Origin: Plantactinospora sp039889035
GTDB lineage: Bacteria; Actinomycetota; Actinomycetes; Mycobacteriales; Micromonosporaceae
Length of the DNA: 64,000 nucleotides
NCBI GenBank assembly: GCA_039889035.1
Contig: JBDQQY010000017.1
Span: 1-64,000 of the forward strand
Direction: 5' to 3'
Below, in pieces: positions 59,075 to 64,000 of the stretch (its first letter is position 1; each line of letters starts with the position of its first letter). A model generated the notes under the pieces. It saw nothing but the letters and a program-made list of their open reading frames with translations. It had not been told where the DNA came from and made no database searches. The position numbers and the translations under genes were made by a program.

Positions 59075-59860
59075 TCAGTCGGGATCTGGTCTGGGGATAT
59101 GGATGCCGGCGGACCGGAGCTTGGTCTCGACGAGCGCGGTCAGCCGGGCCGCGGTCGATCCCTGCTCTTCGCCGTAGTGGGCGATCAGGTGGTACCGGGT
59201 CGCGGCCTCGGTGCGGGCTTGCAGGCCGGTCACGGTCTTCAGCTGTGCGGGGTTGGCGAGGTAGTGCTCGACCATGGCGGTGGCGAGCTCGGCGATGCGC
59301 GGGTCGTCCGGTTCCCAGGTCGCGGCTTCGGCGCCGCGCTTGATCAAGGCGACGAACCGGGTGTCTTCGATCGCGTGCTCGACATGGGTGAGGTAGTCGT
59401 CGAAGCCTTCCGGGACCAGGGCCCTGGCCAGCACCCAGCCCTCCCGGAGGGCCGCCACCTCGTCCGTGCTGAAGCCGAGGCCGGGCATCCGCTCCAGCAG
59501 CGCCACAGCGCGGTCGGGCAGCAGAGCCCGGTCGCCATCGGCGAGCCGGCGCAGCGTGTCACGCCGCGCGATCAGCTCCTCAATCCGCTCGCCGAGGCGT
59601 CGCTGGACATCGGTGAGAGCGGCGGCGAACCGCTCGGCATCGGCGTCGAGCATCGCACCGACCTCGGCCAGCGGCACCCCGGCGGCGGCCAGTGTCCGGA
59701 CCTGCACCAGCCGCAACAGGTCGGCCGATCCGTACCGCCGGTAGCCGGAGCTGTCGCGTTCCGGCTCCTCGACCAGACCGAGCTTGTGGTAGTGCCGCAC
59801 GGTCTTCACCGTGACGCCGACGAACGCCGCCGCCTGCCCGATCGTGACTCCGTTCCTCAT
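59075..59860 (-). CDS. MerR-family (TipA-type) regulator
   Basis: A 261-residue regulator. The MerR DNA-binding domain fills residues 1-70 (VTIGQAAAFVGVTVKTVRHYH, LGLVEEPERDSSGYRRYG), followed by a coiled dimerisation helix near 80-115. The C-terminal ~140 residues look like a TipAS-type ligand domain, here helical with WEPDDPRIAELATAMVEHYL. ATG at 59860 was chosen since it begins the HTH; longer upstream opening is spurious. Proteins of this type often sense peptides or drugs, but no target promoter is identified. It marks the right boundary of the main cluster. Confidence 0.87.
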   Translation of the reverse strand: MRNGVTIGQAAAFVGVTVKTVRHYHKLGLVEEPERDSSGYRRYGSADLLRLVQVRTLAAAGVPLAEVGAMLDADAERFAAALTDVQRRLGERIEELIARRDTLRRLADGDRALLPDRAVALLERMPGLGFSTDEVAALREGWVLARALVPEGFDDYLTHVEHAIEDTRFVALIKRGAEAATWEPDDPRIAELATAMVEHYLANPAQLKTVTGLQARTEAATRYHLIAHYGEEQGSTAARLTALVETKLRSAGIHIPRPDPD

Positions 59861-59922
59861 CCGCTCAGCCTGCCTTCTGCTCGAACCCGGCGACCACGCA
59901 CACCACGGCCGAGCAGGTGCAC

Positions 59923-59957
59923 GGGCCACGCCGAACTCAACGAGTTCGGCGTGGCCC
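59923..59957 (-). terminator. strong hairpin, probable terminator or operator
   Basis: A perfect 16-base inverted repeat, 59923-59938 against 59942-59957, with loop aac, lies between the broken beta-lactamase-family gene and the MerR gene. It would end transcription coming from the broken gene. There is no T-run. Because MerR proteins bind palindromes near their own promoters, an operator role is a real alternative. Confidence 0.65.
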
Positions 59958-60005
59958 CGGTTCGCGTTCCAGCTGATCCACCGGACGACCCTCGGGGCGT
60001 ACGGG

Positions 60006-60870
60006 TCACAGGTGTTCAGTCCGTCGGCTGGGCCGGATCGGCCTGCCCCCGCCGAACACCTCGGCGACGAGCCTCTGTTGTGCACTCTGGAATGCCGTTG
60101 CTATCGACAGGTCGGAGTCGTCCACACAGTTCAGCCCCGCGGTCAGGGTCTTACGGCCGTCGGGCGTGCTGTACATCAGCATCGCGTAGCCGGCGATGCC
60201 ACCGTTGTGGGTGATGAGCGTGTCGCCGTTCGGACCCGCCTCCCGCACGAACACCCCCAGTCCGTAGCCCAGTCCCGGGATGCCCGTCGGGTGCGGCGTG
60301 CACATCTCGGCCAGCAGCGGGGCCGGCAGGAGCTTTCCGCCCAGCAGCGCGGAGATGAACGTGGCCAGGTCCTCGGTGGTGGAGATCATGTCACCGCCGG
60401 TGGAAACCCAGGAGGGATTCTGGCGGGTGACGTCCACCGTCTTCTGCTCACCCGCGTCCTCGTAGCGGTAGTAGGCGTGAGGGTGCGGCTCGGGAATCTC
60501 CGGCGAGGCTTCCGGCACCACGGTGCCCGACAGGCCGAGCGGTCCCAGGATCAGCCGCCGCAACTCCTCGGCGAGCGATCGGCCGGTGACCTTCTCGATC
60601 ACCAGCCGGGCCAGCACGTAGTTGGTATTCGAATAGCTCCAGCATCGTGATCCGCTCGTCCAGCCCGAACTCGGGCAGGCGGTCGACCACCGGGGTGTCC
60701 AGCTCGATCTTGCCCTCGGCCACCAGTTGCAGCACCAGGGCCGCGGTGAAGGTCTTGGTGTTGCTGCCGATCCGGAAGTGCCCGTTGATCGGCGGCCTGG
60801 CAACCCCGTCCAGCTCGCTCACGCCTGCGCTGCCGACCCACTCGCCGTGCTCGTCGCGCACCCGCAGCAC
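60006..60870 (-). pseudogene. serine beta-lactamase-family hydrolase, frameshifted with internal deletion
   Basis: The N-terminal part (VRDEHGEWVGSAGVSEL and the SxxK motif in GSNTKTFTAALV) reads in one frame and the C-terminal part (YSNTNYVLARLVIEKVTG onward, with the YxN motif) in another. Between them the usual ~50 residues containing the HTSGL region are absent. The junction near 60640 joins a sequence for ITMLEL directly to SYSNTNY, and the shared bases ctggagc suggest a deletion at short homology. A signal peptide cannot be found upstream either. The intact ancestor would be a class C/D-Ala carboxypeptidase-like enzyme. The gene is very likely inactive. Confidence 0.8.
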
Positions 60871-61006
60871 ATCTGTTCGCGGGCGGAACCTGCCGAACCG
60901 CCGGCCGACCCCGGTCCCCGCCCCCGACTGGCGCCCGGGCGACCCGAACAGCGGCGGCGTACACCTCCTGTGGGCGAGGCCGCCCGACGCGCCGGCCCGG
61001 CGTCGG

Positions 61007-62446
61007 TCAGGAGAGCTTCAGATCTGAAATGCGCTGGTTCGGGTCACGCAGCAGTTCCTCCAGCACAACGCGGTACCCCCGGACCGCGTCGACGACCGCG
61101 TCCCGGTCGTAGCACGTCGGGTTGTAGTTCAGCTCCGCGCTCCGCCGGTCGTCGCTGACCGTCATACCCGGCTCGCCCCGCTTGGCCCACAGCGCCCGCC
61201 GGTCGGGCCCGATCTCGGCCCCGACCGGCAATCTCCCCCGCGACCGCTGTTCCCGGACCTCGTTCCCGGCCCCGGCCCGGCCGCCGGGCGCACCACCGGC
61301 CGGCGGTGCCGACTGGAACCACGAGTGGTACAGCAGCAGGAACGGCCAGGGCCGGGCCTCCGCGAAGCCCGGGTTCACCGCCTGGGCGATCTCCTTGAAC
61401 GACGCCACCTGCCGCATCGCCGCGAAGGTGCTGGTCCGGACCTCGGCGACGGCGTCCGCCAGGGTGGTCCGCAACGGGATCGTGGTCGCCACGTAGATGT
61501 TGTGGGTGAACTGGCCGACCAGCTCGGTCGCCCCCGGCTCGTCCCGGCCGGAGGTGGCCGTCCCGAGCACCAGCCGGGGCCAGCCGGTCATCGCGCCGAG
61601 CAGCACCCGGTAGGCCGCGAGGGAGAGCACGAACGGCGTCATCCGGTGCTGCCGGGCGTACCCGTGCAGCCGGCGGGCCAGGTCGGCGGGGAGTCCGATC
61701 GTCACCTTCGCGGTGGCGGTCACGTCCAGCCCGGCGTACCGGCCGGCATCCGCGCCCGGACCCTCCGCGCCGCCCGACCATCCCCCCGCACCCTCGCCGA
61801 CCCCGGGAAACGGCAACGCCGCCGGCAACGGTGTGAGCTGCCGCTGCCAGAACTCCGTCCGGCGCCGCCGCTCCGCGGCACTCCAGCTCGGCGCGGCCGT
61901 CGCGTCGGCGTACCGGAGGGGCAGTTCGGGCAGCGGGCCACCCTGACCGGTCCGGGCCGCCAACGCGGCGGCCAGGTCGCGCAGGAAGACTCCGGTCGAC
62001 CAACCGTCCGCGATCAGGTGGAACATGCTCACCGCGACCGTGTAGTCGGTCCGGGACGAACGGACCAGCGCCACGCTCCACAACGGACCCTGGCGGAGGT
62101 CGAAGGCTCGACCGCTCTCGTAGCCGAGTACGCTGCCCCGCCGCGCGGAGACCCGACCGGCGGGCTCGCCGGAGAGGTCGACGAAGGTCACGATCGGCTC
62201 GACCTCGTCCTCGATCCGGATCAGCGGGTCGTCGGCGATCGTCTCGAAGACGATCCGCAGTGCGTCCTGCCGTCGTGCCACGTCCCGCACCGCGGCCCGG
62301 AACACCGCCAGGTCCACCGGCCCGGTCAGCGGCATGGTGCCGAAGACGTTGTAGCCGAGGCACCCCGGGTCGTCCGACGCGAAGCAGCGGACGAACTCCC
62401 AGAGCGTTTCCTGACTGCGAGCCAGCGCGGTGACCGTCGGCGGCAT
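61007..62446 (-). CDS. free-standing NRPS condensation protein
   Basis: A 479-residue protein consisting of one condensation domain. The active-site motif reads FHLIADGWS near residue 140, keeping the catalytic second His and Asp while the first His is Phe. TFWQRQL-like and GQFTHNIYVATTIPLR segments near 195 and 330 fit the family. It contains a glycine-rich insertion near 215-235 and a second low-complexity insertion near 400. ATG at 62446 starts the domain. Free-standing condensation proteins join a carrier-bound acyl group to a soluble or second carrier-bound amine. It may belong to the next NRPS locus rather than the main cluster. Confidence 0.88.
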   Translation of the reverse strand: MPPTVTALARSQETLWEFVRCFASDDPGCLGYNVFGTMPLTGPVDLAVFRAAVRDVARRQDALRIVFETIADDPLIRIEDEVEPIVTFVDLSGEPAGRVSARRGSVLGYESGRAFDLRQGPLWSVALVRSSRTDYTVAVSMFHLIADGWSTGVFLRDLAAALAARTGQGGPLPELPLRYADATAAPSWSAAERRRRTEFWQRQLTPLPAALPFPGVGEGAGGWSGGAEGPGADAGRYAGLDVTATAKVTIGLPADLARRLHGYARQHRMTPFVLSLAAYRVLLGAMTGWPRLVLGTATSGRDEPGATELVGQFTHNIYVATTIPLRTTLADAVAEVRTSTFAAMRQVASFKEIAQAVNPGFAEARPWPFLLLYHSWFQSAPPAGGAPGGRAGAGNEVREQRSRGRLPVGAEIGPDRRALWAKRGEPGMTVSDDRRSAELNYNPTCYDRDAVVDAVRGYRVVLEELLRDPNQRISDLKLS

Positions 62447-62843
62447 GGGCTCAGAGCCTGCTATCCGGCATTCAGGTCTGTCAAGGACGGACGCTTCCGG
62501 CAACCGGGCACCGGAGATCGCCGGTACCGGTCTGCGGCCGGGCCCCGACAGGGATTTCGGTCGCTGGATCGGCTGGACGTCCGGCCCCGAGGTCACTCCG
62601 GAAGTAGTCCGGAAAACTTCCCGCTCGGTCGGCCCACGGTCGGCCGGGCCGGTCGACGGCACGGTGGCCCGATTACCATGCTGAGCTGCTGGTCATCGTC
62701 CACGAGCGAGGCTCGAACCGGCCGAAAAATATCCGGGACCTCGACGGACGTGGATGATCGCACTAGGGTGACGGCCAGCGGGCTGCCTCGACGGGGAAGG
62801 GGCCGGGCGGTGGGCCACGCCGCCGGTTCCGGGAGGGGAAGGT
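62447..62843. other. intergenic region between divergent genes
   Basis: About 400 bases without a credible gene. The sequence has two TCCGGAA words about 12 bases apart near 62597-62615, one half of an inverted pattern with AACTTCC, which could be an operator. No ACTNNAGT motif was noticed, which argues that the right-flank genes are not in the main cluster's regulon. Confidence 0.4.
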
Positions 62844-63659
62844 ATGTCATCCGAAGGCTGGCGGTTGCTGCGCCCCGGAACCGGTCCCGGTCTGCTCGCC
62901 GTCGACTTCACCCCGGCGCAGGCCCGGGCCGGGGCCGGGTTCACCGACCTGGCTCGGCTGCTGCCCCAGCCGTACCCGGTGTGGGGCACCGAGGAGACCG
63001 GCTGGCGAAACGTCACCGCGGCGACGGTCGAACCCGCCGGTGGACTGGACGTCTGGTTGGACCGGGACCTGCCGGTTTCGGGCGGGAGAGCCGGCATCCT
63101 CGGATACTGCGCCGGCGGCACGCTCGCCCGCGCCCTGGCCCGACGGCTGGCGGACCGCTACGGGGTCACCCCGCCGGTCGTCCTCTTCGACCCGGCCGAG
63201 GTGACGGCGGAGACGCTGTACGACCAGTTCGGGACCGCGCTGGACGGTCTCGCCGCCGCGCTGCCCGCCGCCGAGGTACGGGCCGCCCGGGAGGCCGCCC
63301 GGGCGGAGGTACGGGCCGAGCCCGACCTGAGCCGGCTGGCCGGGCGACTCTCCGACCGGTACGCGGCACTGGCCCGGCCGGCCTGCGCCGGGCAGGGCGT
63401 TCCACCGTCCATCGCGGACCAGCTCTGCGCCCGGATCGACACCTACCTGCGGTACCTGCTGCTGTCGGCGGCGGCGCCAGCCGTCGGCCCGGGGCCGGCG
63501 CTGGTCGTCCTCTCCGCCGGCCACGAACCACCACCGATCCCCGGCGCCGACCGGCAGGTCCGGCTGGACGTCCCGGCGCCCGACCTGCTCGCCGACCCTC
63601 GCGCCGCCGACCTCGCCGGGCGGGCGCTCGTCGCCGAGCCGCTGGCCGGCCGGCCATGA
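62844..63659 (+). CDS. alpha/beta-hydrolase, thioesterase-like, Cys in the nucleophile position
   Basis: A 271-residue protein with a nucleophile elbow ILGYCAGGTLARALARR near residue 91, in which Cys stands where Ser is usual. VVLFDPAEV near 115 could supply the acid. A late His is in SAGHEPPP near 231. The overall pattern fits a thioesterase or acyltransferase of the NRPS kind, though similarity is weak. ATG at 62844 follows gggaggggaagg. Its stop overlaps the start of a condensation-domain gene, so the two are co-expressed. Exact activity is not known. Confidence 0.65.
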   Translation: MSSEGWRLLRPGTGPGLLAVDFTPAQARAGAGFTDLARLLPQPYPVWGTEETGWRNVTAATVEPAGGLDVWLDRDLPVSGGRAGILGYCAGGTLARALARRLADRYGVTPPVVLFDPAEVTAETLYDQFGTALDGLAAALPAAEVRAAREAARAEVRAEPDLSRLAGRLSDRYAALARPACAGQGVPPSIADQLCARIDTYLRYLLLSAAAPAVGPGPALVVLSAGHEPPPIPGADRQVRLDVPAPDLLADPRAADLAGRALVAEPLAGRP

Positions 63660-64000
63660 CCCAGTCGACCCGGCAACGGCCGGACGAACACGACCAGGCC
63701 GACGAGGCGGCGCTGAACCGCAAGGAGGAGGCACTCTGGCTCTTCCAGCGGCTGGCGCCCACCGTCGCGGTGGACAACCTGCCGTTCGCGATCAGCACGT
63801 CCGCCCCGATCGATCCGGGGGTGCTGACCGCCGCGGTGCACGAGCTGACCCGACGCCACCCGGTGCTGCGTACCGTCTTCCCGGCCCGGGACGGTGTCCC
63901 GTACCGAAGGGTGCTCGACCCCGACCTGCCGCCGCCACCGGTGCGGAGTCTCCGCACCACCAGGGCCGGTCTCGCCGACACGCTCGCGGAGCTGGCCGGG
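63656..64000 (+). CDS. NRPS condensation domain, cut by window end
   Basis: Only the first 115 codons are in the window. The protein begins MTQSTRQRPDEHDQ, and then EEALWLFQRLAPTV, LPFAISTSAPIDPGVL and ELTRRHPVLRTVFPARDG match the start of a condensation domain. The ATG overlaps the stop of the hydrolase gene. The remaining domains lie beyond 64000. It indicates that NRPS genes continue to the right, either as a second cluster or as a distal part of this one. Confidence 0.8.
   Translation, partial: MTQSTRQRPDEHDQADEAALNRKEEALWLFQRLAPTVAVDNLPFAISTSAPIDPGVLTAAVHELTRRHPVLRTVFPARDGVPYRRVLDPDLPPPPVRSLRTTRAGLADTLAELAG

Noticed and set aside
1..64000. tRNA, rRNA, CRISPR arrays and insertion sequences
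   Set aside because: None was recognised on reading; the repeats found are short and no transposase motifs are encoded. Small RNAs cannot be excluded by eye.

Overview
The window is GC-rich throughout, uses GTG starts freely, and carries XRE regulators, an F420-type oxidoreductase, MbtH and large NRPS genes. This points to an actinomycete. The family Micromonosporaceae is plausible from the general style of the genes and short repeats, but it is not proven. No rRNA, tRNA, CRISPR array or insertion sequence was seen.

Left flank (1 to about 9.9 kb): ordinary chromosomal genes. They are a cyclic-phosphate receiver-like protein, a NUDIX hydrolase, a deazaflavin-type oxidoreductase, a STAS protein, a two-component system with a GerMN lipoprotein, a divergent SDR and XRE-MmyB regulator pair, a DHFR-like reductase, a fructosamine-kinase-like protein and small secreted proteins.

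Core (about 9.9 to 59 kb): one large biosynthetic gene cluster bracketed by two paralogous XRE/TPR-type regulators (10111-11391 and 57683-58963). Four intergenic control regions (9.9-10.1, 25.8-25.9, 43.05 and 57.5-57.7 kb) carry the same palindromic word ACTNNAGT, so the whole cluster looks like one regulon. (i) A plus-strand operon makes 4-hydroxyphenylglycine (HmaS and a fused Hmo-HpgT). (ii) A minus-strand operon runs MbtH, AlkZ-like DNA glycosylase, NRPS C-A-PCP, NRPS C-A-PCP-TE, HAD phosphatase, PyrF-like protein and endonuclease III. (iii) A plus-strand operon runs A-PCP (valine-type code), P450, thioesterase with a Cys nucleophile, a second A-PCP with an aberrant pocket, and DAHP synthase. 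(iv) A minus-strand operon holds two acyl-CoA-dehydrogenase-like proteins, a type II thioesterase, a DegT aminotransferase, an ATP-grasp ligase, an MFS exporter, a methyltransferase and an NRPS lacking an A domain (C-PCP-C). (v) A lone A-PCP gene lies at 43126. (vi) A 13-gene minus-strand operon encodes an amino-group-carrier-protein pathway: LysW (a 55-residue gene), LysX, LysZ, LysY and LysK homologues, a split transketolase, a DegT aminotransferase, two adjacent proteins of unknown family, a GMC oxidoreductase, a class III aminotransferase and a sulfotransferase.

Working model: set (vi) matches the logic known for vazabitide and azinomycin. In that logic LysW-glutamate semialdehyde is extended by a transketolase, aminated, sulfated and cyclised to an aziridine/azabicycle. 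The AlkZ-like glycosylase (AlkZ is the azinomycin self-resistance enzyme) and endonuclease III would then be base-excision self-protection against a DNA-alkylating product. The cluster adds hydroxyphenylglycine and probably beta-hydroxyvaline to this, a combination I do not recognise from any described compound. This is the main discovery candidate; the structure is inferred, not shown.

Right flank (59 to 64 kb): a MerR regulator, a broken beta-lactamase-family gene, a free-standing condensation protein, a small alpha/beta-hydrolase and the start of another condensation-domain gene cut by the window edge. These may belong to a second NRPS locus.
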